Shown here in pieces: positions 46,082 through 54,932 of a DNA stretch of 64,000 nucleotides. The notes under the pieces are model-generated. The model had not been told where the DNA came from, searched no databases, and saw only the letters and a list, made by a program, of their open reading frames with translations. Both the position numbers and the translations under genes were made by a program. Within the stretch, counting starts at the first letter, position 1. The number at the start of each line of letters is the position of its first letter. Source of the stretch: an uncultured Alphaproteobacteria bacterium (GTDB lineage: Bacteria > Pseudomonadota > Alphaproteobacteria > HIMB59 > GCA-002718135); assembly GCA_902576125.1 (NCBI GenBank), contig CACGUF010000006.1:1-64000 (forward strand), written 5' to 3'.

Positions 46082-46493
46082 TTTTTTCCTTAAAGTACAT
46101 TTTATTAATTTTTGTATTTATTCTTTTTATATTCCTGCAGTCTACTATATTAAAAGTAGGATTTAATAAAACTCTATTTTTATTTGCTATGTATTTAAAC
46201 TTTTTTAGAATAATTGAATTTCCTCTGACTTTTATGTACTCAATTTTTTTAGTTGCCATTACAATACTTAAACTAATATCAAAGCCACAATCTACAAAAA
46301 GCTTAAAACTTGATTTTCCAAATTTAGAGATCAACTTTTTTTGAAATGTTAATACAAATTCAGATCCAAAACCTCTAAGAATATAGTATTTAAAATGGAG
46401 AATGGGTTTGATTTTGTATTTTTTAGTTTCTAGAATAATATTTTCAGCTTGTAAAAGCGAGTTAATAGTAAAAGCTACAATTTTTTTGCTCAC
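46071..46493 (-). CDS. Unknown protein between gap and efp
   Basis: A 140-residue basic protein with no recognised family. Visible pieces are KPILHFKYYILRGFGSEFVLTFQKK, a SFKLFVDCGFDISLSIVMATKKIEYIKVRG core (about 67-96) and FNIVDCRNIKR (about 115-125). The VDCG followed by an alternating hydrophobic helix and strand suggests a small alpha/beta Rossmann-like fold. It lies exactly between gap and efp, a position where alphaproteobacteria often keep pgk, fba and thiE, and overlaps efp by 11 bp. Function unknown. Confidence 0.6.
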   Translation of the reverse strand: MSKKIVAFTINSLLQAENIILETKKYKIKPILHFKYYILRGFGSEFVLTFQKKLISKFGKSSFKLFVDCGFDISLSIVMATKKIEYIKVRGNSIILKKFKYIANKNRVLLNPTFNIVDCRNIKRINTKINKMYFKEKNEN

Positions 46494-47498
46494 CTACAAA
46501 AATTTTTTAAAATCAAGCATTGTATCAATCATTCTATTAGAGAATCCCCATTCATTATCATACCAAGATAATACTCTACAAAATCTTCCGTTGAGTACTT
46601 GGGTTTGAGTTAAGTCAAACACAGAACTACTAGAGTTATGATTAAAATCTATTGAAACCAAAGGTAATTTATTAGTTGTTAAAATATTTTTTAATGCTTT
46701 AGTTTTACTAGCACTAATCACCAAATTGTTAATTTGTTTAACAGAAGTTTTCTTCTTTGAGGTAAATGTAAAATCAATAAGAGAAACATTAGGTGTTGGA
46801 ACTCTAATCGCTGTGCCATCTAGCTTTCCTTTCATTTTTGGGAGAACTAAACTTAGAGCTTTAGCTGCGCCAGTTGATGTTGGAATCATTGATATAGCTG
46901 CACCTCTTGCTCTTCTAAAATCACTATGTGTTTGATCAACAGTTCTCTGATCTCCAGTGTAACTATGTATTGTGGTCATAAAACCATTTTCAATCCCAAC
47001 CCCTTTATCAAGCACCATTGCAACTGGTGCCAAGCAGTTGGTAGTACAAGATCCATTAGAAATAACGTTGTGTTTACTTTTTAAAATTTGATTATTAACA
47101 CCCTGTACAATTGTAGCATCAACATTTGAGCCTGGTGCTGAAATAATTACTTTTTTTGCTCCTGCATGAATATGCCCCCCTGCTTTTTCTTTACTAGAGA
47201 AAACTCCACTACATTCTAAGACAACATCAATTTTAAGTTTTTTCCAAGGAAGATTATTTGGATCTTTTTCACTAAAAAATTGAATTTTTTTATTTTTATA
47301 TTTTAATCCATCTTTAAATTTTTTGATGTCAACATGAAGTTTTCCATGAATACTATCAAACTGCATTAAATGTAAACTTGAGTCAAGACTCCCAAGTTCA
47401 TTTATTGCTATAATTTCTACATCTTTTAAATTTTTTTCAAGAAATGCTCTTAAAACTAATTTTCCAATTCTTCCAAAACCATTAATAGCAACTCTCAT
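46494..47498 (-). CDS. gap: Glyceraldehyde-3-phosphate dehydrogenase
   Basis: Glycolytic/gluconeogenic NAD(P)-dependent dehydrogenase, 334 residues. NAD binds via RVAINGFGRIGKLVLRAF (2-19); the catalytic nucleophile is Cys151 in NGSCTTNCLAP. The C-terminal SWYDNEWGFSNRM (about 314-326) is standard. It is 18 bp after tkt in the same direction, matching the tkt-gap order of the class. Confidence 0.96.
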   Translation of the reverse strand: MRVAINGFGRIGKLVLRAFLEKNLKDVEIIAINELGSLDSSLHLMQFDSIHGKLHVDIKKFKDGLKYKNKKIQFFSEKDPNNLPWKKLKIDVVLECSGVFSSKEKAGGHIHAGAKKVIISAPGSNVDATIVQGVNNQILKSKHNVISNGSCTTNCLAPVAMVLDKGVGIENGFMTTIHSYTGDQRTVDQTHSDFRRARGAAISMIPTSTGAAKALSLVLPKMKGKLDGTAIRVPTPNVSLIDFTFTSKKKTSVKQINNLVISASKTKALKNILTTNKLPLVSIDFNHNSSSSVFDLTQTQVLNGRFCRVLSWYDNEWGFSNRMIDTMLDFKKFL

Positions 47499-47516
47499 TA
47501 TAATCTCTCTTTCTTT

Positions 47517-49541
47517 TTAAGCTAGTTTTTGTTTTATTTTTTCATATATATCTTCTGCTGTTATACCAAAATGTTTATAAACATCTTTGTAAGGACCACT
47601 TGCACCAAAAGATTTCATACCAATAAAATTTTCTTCGTCTATAAACTTTTCCCACCCATTAATTACTCCAGCCTCAACAGCAAAATTAGGTTTAATACCA
47701 ATTATTTCCTTTTTATATTTTGCATTTTGCATTTCGAAAAGTTCTATTGATGGAAAGGATACAACTCTTAAATTAATATTTATTTCTTGTAATTTATTTG
47801 AAGCTAGAAGAGCAATTTCAACCTCCGAACCAGATGCAAAAATTGAAGCATCATATTTTGAATAATTTTTTACTACATATGCGCCTTTCATAACTAAATT
47901 TTCTTTATAAGAATCCCTTTTTATAGTTGGGAGACCTTGTCTTGTTAAAGCCAATATAGTTGGGCCCTTAGATTCTAGAGCTATTTCCCATGCTTCAATA
48001 GTTTCGATAATATCACATGGTCTTATTATATTTAGATCTGGTATAGCTCTTAAAGCAGCTAAATGTTCAACCGGTTGGTGTGTTGGGCCATCTTCGCCGA
48101 GACCTATAGAGTCATGTGTCATAACATAAACAACTGGCAGTTTCATTAAAGCAGCCAATCTAATTGATGGTCTGCAGTAATCAGAAAAAACTAAAAAAGT
48201 ACCCCCATAAGCTCTAATACCTCCGTGTAAAGCTAGGCCGTTCATTATTCCAGCCATAGCATGCTCTCTAATACCGTAATAGATATAACTACCTTTATAG
48301 TTTTCAGCGCTAAAGATATTCATATCTTTTGTTTTAGTATTATTAGATCCAGTTAAATCAGAAGATCCTCCTATGAAATTTTTTATGTGCTTATTTAGTA
48401 TTTCAAGTGAACTTTCACTTGCTTTTCTTGTAGCATATTTAGTTTCGTCATTTCCATAAGTTGATTTGAAATTCATTATTTCAGTTTTTATATTAGAGTC
48501 TAAATCTGAATTAAAAAATTTATTGTAGTTATTTGAATTTGTAAATTCTTTATTTTTATTTATCCAATTGTTTTTTATTTTAATATTTTTTTTTGCAAAG
48601 CCTCTCCATTCCAATAATAGATCATCAGGAATATAAAATTCTTCATGAGACCAATTTAATTGTTTTCTAGTAAGCTCCACTTCATCTTTCCCCAAAGGTG
48701 ATCCGTGGGATGAAGAACTGCCTTCCTTATTTGGCGAACCAAAACCTATTTTAGTTTTACAACAAATAATTGTTGGTTTGTCAGAATTTTTTGCATTAAA
48801 TATTGCATCATTAATTTCTTCATAATTGTGACCATCAACTTTTAATACATTCCAATTATAAGCCTCAAATCTATCTTGTATATTATCATTACTACTTAAT
48901 GATATAGGTCCATCTATTGAAATTGAATTATCATCAAAAAAAACTATTAGCTTATTTAGCTTTAAATGACCTGCTAAGCTGCAAGCTTCATGACTTAAAC
49001 CTTCCATTAAACAACCATCTCCAGCAAAAACATAAGTATAATGATCAATTAAGTCTTTTCCTAATGTTAAAGAAAGTTTGCTCTCAGCTATTGCAAATCC
49101 AACAGCATTTGCTAAGCCTTGAGACAATGGACCAGTTGTAGTTTCAATACCTTCTAGCTCACCATATTCTGGATGACCGGCAGTAGAAGATCCAATTTGT
49201 CTGAAGTTTTTAATATCATCTAAACTAATATCTTTGTACCCAGTTAAATATAAACATGCATAAAGAAGCATTGAGCCATGTCCATTTGATAAGATAAATC
49301 TGTCTCTATCAATCCATTTTGGATCGCTTGGATCAAATTTTAGATGATTTTTAAATAAAATTGTTGCAATATCAGCCATACCCATAGGCATTCCAGGATG
49401 TCCAGAATTAGCTTTCTGAACGGCATCAATTGACAAAAAACGTATACAATTAGCTAATTGATATAGTTTTTGAGATATTATATTATTTGTTTTCAATTTT
49501 CCTCGGTAATTAAACTCTTTTATACTAATATTTATATTCAA
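47517..49541 (-). CDS. tkt: Transketolase
   Basis: Thiamine-diphosphate enzyme of the pentose phosphate pathway, 674 residues. Key pieces are KANSGHPGMPMG (about 43-54), the TPP motif GDGCLMEGLSHEA (about 173-185) and the C-terminal HDSIGLGEDGPTHQPVEHLAALR (about 475-497). It starts the tkt-gap-x-efp-suhB operon and diverges from the small coiled-coil gene before zapA. Confidence 0.97.
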   Translation of the reverse strand: MNINISIKEFNYRGKLKTNNIISQKLYQLANCIRFLSIDAVQKANSGHPGMPMGMADIATILFKNHLKFDPSDPKWIDRDRFILSNGHGSMLLYACLYLTGYKDISLDDIKNFRQIGSSTAGHPEYGELEGIETTTGPLSQGLANAVGFAIAESKLSLTLGKDLIDHYTYVFAGDGCLMEGLSHEACSLAGHLKLNKLIVFFDDNSISIDGPISLSSNDNIQDRFEAYNWNVLKVDGHNYEEINDAIFNAKNSDKPTIICCKTKIGFGSPNKEGSSSSHGSPLGKDEVELTRKQLNWSHEEFYIPDDLLLEWRGFAKKNIKIKNNWINKNKEFTNSNNYNKFFNSDLDSNIKTEIMNFKSTYGNDETKYATRKASESSLEILNKHIKNFIGGSSDLTGSNNTKTKDMNIFSAENYKGSYIYYGIREHAMAGIMNGLALHGGIRAYGGTFLVFSDYCRPSIRLAALMKLPVVYVMTHDSIGLGEDGPTHQPVEHLAALRAIPDLNIIRPCDIIETIEAWEIALESKGPTILALTRQGLPTIKRDSYKENLVMKGAYVVKNYSKYDASIFASGSEVEIALLASNKLQEININLRVVSFPSIELFEMQNAKYKKEIIGIKPNFAVEAGVINGWEKFIDEENFIGMKSFGASGPYKDVYKHFGITAEDIYEKIKQKLA

Positions 49542-49580
49542 TAAAGTGACATTTTAAAAAAATCTAATTATAAAAAAATT

Positions 49581-49775
49581 ATGAAAATTAATGAAAAAAT
49601 ATCTCTATTAAAAAAAACTATTCAAGAAATTAAAAATATTTCTCAGAATTTAGATGGTGAAAATATTAATCAAAAAAAAATTGATGATTTAAATAATGAG
49701 CTTTCAAGGTTAAAAAATGGAATTGATGAAAGTGTTAAAGAATTGGAAGAAATTATAGAGGAAGAAAATGCCTGA
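49581..49775 (+). CDS. Small coiled-coil protein before zapA
   Basis: A 64-residue helical protein rich in Lys, Glu, Asn and Ile with heptad-like spacing (ISLLKKTIQEIKNISQNL, IDDLNNELSRLKNGIDESVKELEE). It overlaps zapA by eight bases and occupies the position where alphaproteobacteria encode a DUF4164-type coiled-coil protein ahead of zapA. The specific family cannot be confirmed by eye. A role with ZapA at the division site is inferred from coupling alone. Confidence 0.6.
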   Translation: MKINEKISLLKKTIQEIKNISQNLDGENINQKKIDDLNNELSRLKNGIDESVKELEEIIEEENA

Positions 49776-50169
49776 TCTTGAAGTGATTATTTTTAATCAA
49801 AAATTAAAATTATCATACCAAGAAAATGAAAAACAAAGAATATTAAAAGCAGTAGAAACATTAAATAAAAAATGGCAAAGCTTTTCAAATTTACATGGTA
49901 AAGTAAGTGATTTTAAAATTGCCATACTTATTAGTTTAGAGCTTCAAGACCTAATAGCTGACACAAATAATTTAAAAGAGAATAGTATAGAGTCTTTAAA
50001 AAAAGAAATTGAATTTAAAGAAAAAAAATCTAAAGAAAATATTGAAAATATAAAAAAACTTAAGATAGAATTAAATGATAAGAATGAAGAATTAAATAAA
50101 TTGGAGTCTATTTTAGATGATTTTCATAATGAACTTATTCAAATTAAAAATAACATCTCAAAAAAATAA
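49768..50169 (+). CDS. zapA: Cell division protein ZapA
   Basis: A 133-residue FtsZ-associated protein that bundles FtsZ filaments. The N-terminal beta/alpha part VIIFNQKLKLSYQENEKQRILKAVETLNKKW (about 7-37) and LISLELQDLIADTN (about 58-71) match ZapA. The C-terminal coiled coil (about 75-130) mediates dimerisation. It is followed directly by the 5-formyl-THF cyclo-ligase gene with a one-base overlap, the order known from many Proteobacteria but without the 6S RNA gene in between. Confidence 0.82.
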   Translation: MPDLEVIIFNQKLKLSYQENEKQRILKAVETLNKKWQSFSNLHGKVSDFKIAILISLELQDLIADTNNLKENSIESLKKEIEFKEKKSKENIENIKKLKIELNDKNEELNKLESILDDFHNELIQIKNNISKK

Positions 50170-50750
50170 TGAATGAACTTATTTCTCGCAAAATACAATT
50201 GAGAAAAACTTTAACTCATCAGAGAGATCTAATTAAAAAAAATTCTAAAGTTGAATTCAATGAGGATGTTTTTAATAAATTAAAAAATTTTATTGATTTT
50301 AAAGAGATTGAAAATGTGGCAAGTTTTATTTCTATTCGATCTGAAATTTCAACAGATGATTTAAATAAAAAAATTCTAGAATTAAATAAAAGATTATTAT
50401 TTCCTGTCATTAAAAAAAATTTAGATGAACTTGTCTTTAAAAAATCTAATCTGGATAATAAATTTAAAATAGGAAAATTTAATATACCTGAGCCAGAGAG
50501 TGATGGTGAGGCATTAATCCCTCAATTATTTTTCGTACCATGTTTAGGTTTTGATTTGAATGGATTTAGATTAGGGTACGGAGGAGGTTTTTATGATAAA
50601 ACTTTTGCAAAATTAAAAAACTTAAATTTAAAATTTTATGCAGTAGGCTTTGCTTTTGATGACCAAAAGCAAGTTAAAATACCCATTGAGAGCTTTGATT
50701 TTAAATTAGATTTTGTTTTAACTGAAAAACAATTATACAAGTTTATATGA
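50169..50750 (+). CDS. 5-formyltetrahydrofolate cyclo-ligase
   Basis: ATP-dependent enzyme (193 residues) returning 5-formyl-THF to 5,10-methenyl-THF. The N-terminal substrate region KIQLRKTLTHQRDLI is near residue 7, and the ATP/product motif FRLGYGGGFYDKTFAKL is near 136-152. With the strong C1 metabolism upstream in this window, it would keep the folate pool in the active forms. It overlaps the next gene by four bases. Confidence 0.92.
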   Translation: MNELISRKIQLRKTLTHQRDLIKKNSKVEFNEDVFNKLKNFIDFKEIENVASFISIRSEISTDDLNKKILELNKRLLFPVIKKNLDELVFKKSNLDNKFKIGKFNIPEPESDGEALIPQLFFVPCLGFDLNGFRLGYGGGFYDKTFAKLKNLNLKFYAVGFAFDDQKQVKIPIESFDFKLDFVLTEKQLYKFI

Positions 50751-51535
50751 AACTAATTTTTATTGGCGATATTGTAGGTAAATTAGCTAGAGAAACTTTT
50801 ATAAAAAAAATAAAAGATATTAAGACTCAATATGAACCTGATATATTTATAGTTAATGCTGAAAATGCAGCTGCTGGTTATGGACTTACAAAAAAAATTG
50901 CAATTCAATTAATTGACTCTGGTGTAGATGTTTTAACTTTAGGCAATCATGCTTGGGATCAAAAAGAGATGTTATCTTATATTGAAGAATGTCCTAATAT
51001 TATTAGGGCTATAAATTATCCAAGTGACGTACCCGGAAAAGGACATTATGAACTAATACTTCCTAATGAAAAAAAAATTATCATTATGCAAGTAATGTTA
51101 AGATTATTCATGGGTTTATTTTTAGATGATCCTTTTAGTGTTACTAAAAAATTTCTGCAAAAAACGAAACTAGGAGTTACCTGTAATGCTATCATTGTTG
51201 ATATGCATGGTGAGGCAACATCAGAAAAAAATGCTTTTGGTCATTATTTTGATGGCCAGGTATCAGCAATTCTTGGAACGCATACACATATTCCTACTGC
51301 GGATGCAAAGATTCTTGATGGGGGCACAGCTTATCAAACAGATGTTGGAATGACTGGAGATTACAACTCTGTAATAGGAATGGATAAGGAAAATCCGATT
51401 CATGGATTTATAAAAGGCTATAGATCTGAAGGAAGATTTTTTCCAGCTAGTGGAAAAATAACTATATGTGGAACATTTATTGAAATTGATGATAGCACTG
51501 GATTATCATCAAAAATACTACCTTTTCAAATATAA
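50747..51535 (+). CDS. YmdB/TIGR00282 family metallophosphoesterase
   Basis: A 262-residue binuclear metallophosphoesterase with 2',3'-cyclic nucleotide phosphodiesterase activity in characterised members. Metal ligands are in FIGDIVGKLARE (about 4-15), NAENAAAGYGLT (about 38-49), LGNHAWDQKEM (about 65-75) and GTHTHIPTADAKIL (about 173-186). All expected residues are present. Encoded before yebC, as in most alphaproteobacteria. Confidence 0.92.
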   Translation: MKLIFIGDIVGKLARETFIKKIKDIKTQYEPDIFIVNAENAAAGYGLTKKIAIQLIDSGVDVLTLGNHAWDQKEMLSYIEECPNIIRAINYPSDVPGKGHYELILPNEKKIIIMQVMLRLFMGLFLDDPFSVTKKFLQKTKLGVTCNAIIVDMHGEATSEKNAFGHYFDGQVSAILGTHTHIPTADAKILDGGTAYQTDVGMTGDYNSVIGMDKENPIHGFIKGYRSEGRFFPASGKITICGTFIEIDDSTGLSSKILPFQI

Positions 51536-51612
51536 AAAATTACACATATATGCCACAATATTCTTTTATTTAATTACTTTACTGACATCGAACAAAATAT
51601 TTATAAAGAATT

Positions 51613-52362
51613 ATGGCAGGTCATTCAAAATTTAAAAACATCATGCACCGTAAAGGCGCTCAAGATAAAAAACGAGCTAAAATTTTTTCAAGATTAGGAA
51701 GGGAAATTTCAGTAGCCGTTAAAGAAGGAGGCCCAGATACGGAAACCAATATACGATTGAGATCTGCAGTTGGTTCTGCAAAGTCTTTAAACATGCCTAA
51801 AGAAAATATTGAAAGAGCAATAAAAAAAGGTGAGGGCAATGATCCCGATAGTAATTATGAAGAAGTTAGATATGAGGGTTATGGACCAGACGGTGTTGCT
51901 ATTATTGTTGAAGCACTAACTAATAATAAAAATAGAACAGCGGCAGAAGTAAGATCTACATTTAGTAAATATGGAGGTAATCTTGGTGAGACAGGCAGTG
52001 TTAGTTTTGGTTTTAAAAGATTAGGAAGTATAACTTTAAATAAAAATAGTATTAATGAAGAAGAACTTTTTGATTTTATTGTAGAAAATGGATCCGAAGA
52101 TTATGAGCTTAATGAGGATGAGTATAATATTTATTGCGATCAAAAAATTCTTCATCAACTTAATCAAAAAATAATAGATAAATTTGGTCCAACAAATTTT
52201 GCTGGACTAATTTGGAAAAGTGAAAATGAAATTTCTATATCAAAAGACAAAGCTGAAACACTATTTAAGTTATTAAATATATTAGAAGAAAATGAAGATG
52301 TGCAAGTAGTATCTTCAAATTTTGATGTAAGTGATGATGTGTTATCATCTTTGGCAGTTTAG
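51613..52362 (+). CDS. YebC/PmpR family transcriptional regulator
   Basis: A 249-residue protein of the YebC family; members act as regulators or, in newer work, help translation of proline stretches. MAGHSKFKNIMHRKGAQDKKRAKIFSRLGREI (1-32) and YEGYGPDGVAIIVEALTNNKNRTAAEVR (about 86-113) are diagnostic. In this class it normally precedes ruvCAB; here the next gene is a small nuclease 13 bp on. Confidence 0.95.
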   Translation: MAGHSKFKNIMHRKGAQDKKRAKIFSRLGREISVAVKEGGPDTETNIRLRSAVGSAKSLNMPKENIERAIKKGEGNDPDSNYEEVRYEGYGPDGVAIIVEALTNNKNRTAAEVRSTFSKYGGNLGETGSVSFGFKRLGSITLNKNSINEEELFDFIVENGSEDYELNEDEYNIYCDQKILHQLNQKIIDKFGPTNFAGLIWKSENEISISKDKAETLFKLLNILEENEDVQVVSSNFDVSDDVLSSLAV

Positions 52363-52375
52363 CGAAAGGAGCATT

Positions 52376-52699
52376 ATGCCTGATAAAGCTTGGAAAAAAA
52401 GAGAGAGAGACGTTGCAAATTATTTTAATGGTAAAAGGACACCTTTAAGTGGTGGAAATGGAAAAGTAACACGTGCAGATGTTATTCATGATAAGCTTTT
52501 TATTGAATGCAAATTAAGGGCAAAACACACCGCAGTTTCACTTTGGGATGATACAGCAAAACTAGCTAAAGATGAGGGAAAAACACCAGTTATTGCATTG
52601 TGTGAAAAAAATAGACCTGGTTTTTGGATTATGGTTCACAGTGATGATCTAGAAAAAATAAAAGATGATGATATAGAAAAAATAAAGGATCAAGAATAA
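52376..52699 (+). CDS. Small PDDEXK nuclease, Hjc-like resolvase candidate
   Basis: A 107-residue protein. The first in-frame ATG with a strong AAAGGAG ribosome site is at 52376; an earlier start inside yebC is possible but poorly supported. The layout E10, SGG (25-27), D35, E44-x-K46 fits the PDDEXK fold of archaeal Hjc-type Holliday junction resolvases and some phage nucleases. A short EKIKDDD/EKIKDQE repeat forms the C-terminus. It sits between yebC and tolQ, exactly where ruvC-ruvA-ruvB are usually found, and shares one base with tolQ. A resolvase role is inferred; restriction or phage defence nuclease remains possible. Confidence 0.65.
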   Translation: MPDKAWKKRERDVANYFNGKRTPLSGGNGKVTRADVIHDKLFIECKLRAKHTAVSLWDDTAKLAKDEGKTPVIALCEKNRPGFWIMVHSDDLEKIKDDDIEKIKDQE

Positions 52700-53415
52700 T
52701 GGAAGAAGTTAATACAATTAATGTTGCATCAGAGAATGTAGATTTTTCTATGTTCGCATTATTTATGAGTGCTGATCTTGTTGTAAAATCAGTTATTATT
52801 ATATTAATTATAGCTTCAATTTATTCATGGAGTATAATCGTTTCAAAGCTTTTAAGGTTGCGTCAACTTAAGCAAATGGAAAAAGAATTTGATGAAATTT
52901 TTTGGTCAGGCAATTCTTTTGAAGATTTATATGAAACTCTAAATTTTAATAAACTTGATCCTAAATCAAAAATATTTTGTGCTGCTATATCAGAATGGAA
53001 AAAAAGTAAATCGGCTCATGAGGGTGAGATAAGTGCAAATATTGAATCACTTAAAGATAGAATGCAACGATCTATGGTTGTAACATTTAATAAAGAAAGT
53101 GAAATAGTCGAGAAAAATCTAACATTTTTAGCAACTTCTGGTTCTACTGCGCCATTTATAGGCTTGTTTGGAACAGTATGGGGAATTATGAATAGTTTTA
53201 AATCAATAGCTGTTGCACAGAATACTAATTTATCTGTTGTTGCACCTGGGATTGCAGAAGCATTATTTGCAACTGCTTTAGGTCTTTTTGTAGCTATACC
53301 AGCAGTTGTTGCATATAATAAAATTTCAAGTGATTTATCAAAATACTTTCTTTCCCTAGAAACTTTTATGGACGAGTTTACAACAATTTTTTTCAGACAA
53401 TTAGAGAAAAAATAA
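52699..53415 (+). CDS. tolQ: Tol-Pal proton channel subunit TolQ
   Basis: A 238-residue inner-membrane protein with three helices: one near 28-47, and a pair at about 145-165 and 185-205, including TSGSTAPFIGLFGTVWGIMNSF and GIAEALFATALGLFVAIPAVV. Together with TolR it forms the proton-powered motor that energises TolA. It shares one base with the nuclease gene and starts the tolQRAB-pal-ybgF operon. Confidence 0.96.
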   Translation: MEEVNTINVASENVDFSMFALFMSADLVVKSVIIILIIASIYSWSIIVSKLLRLRQLKQMEKEFDEIFWSGNSFEDLYETLNFNKLDPKSKIFCAAISEWKKSKSAHEGEISANIESLKDRMQRSMVVTFNKESEIVEKNLTFLATSGSTAPFIGLFGTVWGIMNSFKSIAVAQNTNLSVVAPGIAEALFATALGLFVAIPAVVAYNKISSDLSKYFLSLETFMDEFTTIFFRQLEKK

Positions 53416-53416
53416 A

Positions 53417-53848
53417 TTGATAAATTTAAATAATAATTCAACTAGAAAACGTAAACGATATTCACAAATGAGTGAAATTAATGTTACCCCATTTGTTGAT
53501 GTTATGCTTGTTTTATTGATTGTTTTTATGGTCACAGCACCTTTACTTACTGTAGGTATTCCAGTAGATCTTCCAAAAGTTAAGGCATCAGCTTTAACTG
53601 ACCAAAAAGATCCATTAGAAATTACAGTTAAAATTGGTGGCGAAATATTTTTGGGTGAATCTAAAGTTGAAGTAGAAAATTTAATCCCACGGTTAAATGC
53701 AATAACTGAATTAAACAAAGAAGCGAGAATATATGTTAGAGGTGACAGGGTGGTTGCATATGGGAGGATAATGGAAATTATGTCATTAGTAAATTCAGCA
53801 GGTTATATTAAAGTGGCTTTAGTTACTCAAAATCCTAAAGAAAATTAA
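53417..53848 (+). CDS. tolR: Tol-Pal subunit TolR
   Basis: A 143-residue ExbD/TolR protein with one transmembrane helix. The core MSEINVTPFVDVMLVLLIVFMVTAPLL (about 18-44) carries the conserved proton-path Asp in PFVDVML. The start is a TTG giving the basic lead NNNSTRKRKRYSQ, which is normal in the family; the ATG 51 bases later would remove it. It follows tolQ by 1 bp. Confidence 0.93.
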   Translation: MINLNNNSTRKRKRYSQMSEINVTPFVDVMLVLLIVFMVTAPLLTVGIPVDLPKVKASALTDQKDPLEITVKIGGEIFLGESKVEVENLIPRLNAITELNKEARIYVRGDRVVAYGRIMEIMSLVNSAGYIKVALVTQNPKEN

Positions 53849-53853
53849 ATTCC

Positions 53854-54921
53854 ATGCAGGCTTTATATATCAAGGCTTTTAATTATTTGGAAAATTATAA
53901 ACCAGCGCATTTAGGTATCTACTTTTCTCTACTGCTTCATTTATCTATTTTATTATTTGCAATTGGTCTTCCTGATTTTTTTAAACCTAAAAAAATACCA
54001 ATGCCACAAGTAATACCAATTGAAATTTTAAATATTACAGATGTTACATCATTAACATCTAAAAAAGAAAATATTGATATTGATAATAAGGAGTCAAAAA
54101 CAATAAAACAAAAAAAATTTAGTTCTGCTGATAATACAGAAATTCAAAAAATAGATTTAAGAGAAAAACCAAAAAAAATAGTTAATACAAATAATAACAC
54201 AACAGATGATAATTTAATTTTAAAAAAACCCGAGTCAAAAAATATTTCTTTAAAAAAAAAGGAAATTAATCAACTTTCTGAAGAAAAAGAAATAAAATTA
54301 GATAATGTTGAATCAATTGATTTAAAAAAAATAAAACCCAAGTTAAAGCCAAAAGCAGTGGAAGAAGTAGAAACAAAAAGTGACTTAAAAATTGAAAATA
54401 AATTAAAACCAGAAATTAATAAAGATGAAAAAAAAATATTAGATAAACCTAAACCTATTGAAAAACCAGAACCAGATTTTAATCTTGCAACTATGTTAAA
54501 AGATTTGAGAAATGAAGATATTTCAAATACTATAGATAATGAAGAAGAAAACAAAGATAAGTTAGAAGAGGAAAATGAAGAGAACTCTAAAGCAAATTTA
54601 GAGGTTTCAATTTCTGAAATGGATCTTGTTTTACAGCAGCTGAGAGGTTGCTTTAATCCAAGAGCAGGAACCCAAATAGTTGGAGATGAAATGGTAAAAA
54701 TTAGCGCTAAAATTGATAGACAGGCCAATGTTAGAAAAGATACTGTACAAATTATTGACACAAATATAAGTAATAGTAATCCTTATTATGAAGCAATTAC
54801 AGAGAGTGCGGTGGCTACCTTATATAACCCACTTTGTTCTAAGCTTAAATTGCCTCTTGATAAATATGAGTCGTGGAAAGATTTAAAGATTACAATTGAT
54901 TACAGCTGGATTAAAAATTAA
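53854..54921 (+). CDS. tolA: Tol-Pal protein TolA
   Basis: A 355-residue envelope-spanning protein. The N-terminal helix ([21 protein letters not shown], about 19-39) has the S-H-L motif used to contact TolQR. A very long charged, Lys/Glu/Pro-rich domain (about 75-245) spans the periplasm. The globular C-terminus (about 250-355: [13 protein letters not shown] ... [18 protein letters not shown]) is the Pal/TolB-binding part. Ordinary gene order supports the assignment despite low sequence conservation. Confidence 0.88.
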   Translation: MQALYIKAFNYLENYKPAHLGIYFSLLLHLSILLFAIGLPDFFKPKKIPMPQVIPIEILNITDVTSLTSKKENIDIDNKESKTIKQKKFSSADNTEIQKIDLREKPKKIVNTNNNTTDDNLILKKPESKNISLKKKEINQLSEEKEIKLDNVESIDLKKIKPKLKPKAVEEVETKSDLKIENKLKPEINKDEKKILDKPKPIEKPEPDFNLATMLKDLRNEDISNTIDNEEENKDKLEEENEENSKANLEVSISEMDLVLQQLRGCFNPRAGTQIVGDEMVKISAKIDRQANVRKDTVQIIDTNISNSNPYYEAITESAVATLYNPLCSKLKLPLDKYESWKDLKITIDYSWIKN

Positions 54922-54932
54922 TTATATATAAA

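Noticed and set aside
50160-50175. 6S RNA gene between zapA and the formyl-THF cyclo-ligase gene, its usual place in Proteobacteria
   Set aside because: The two genes overlap by one base, leaving no room for it here.
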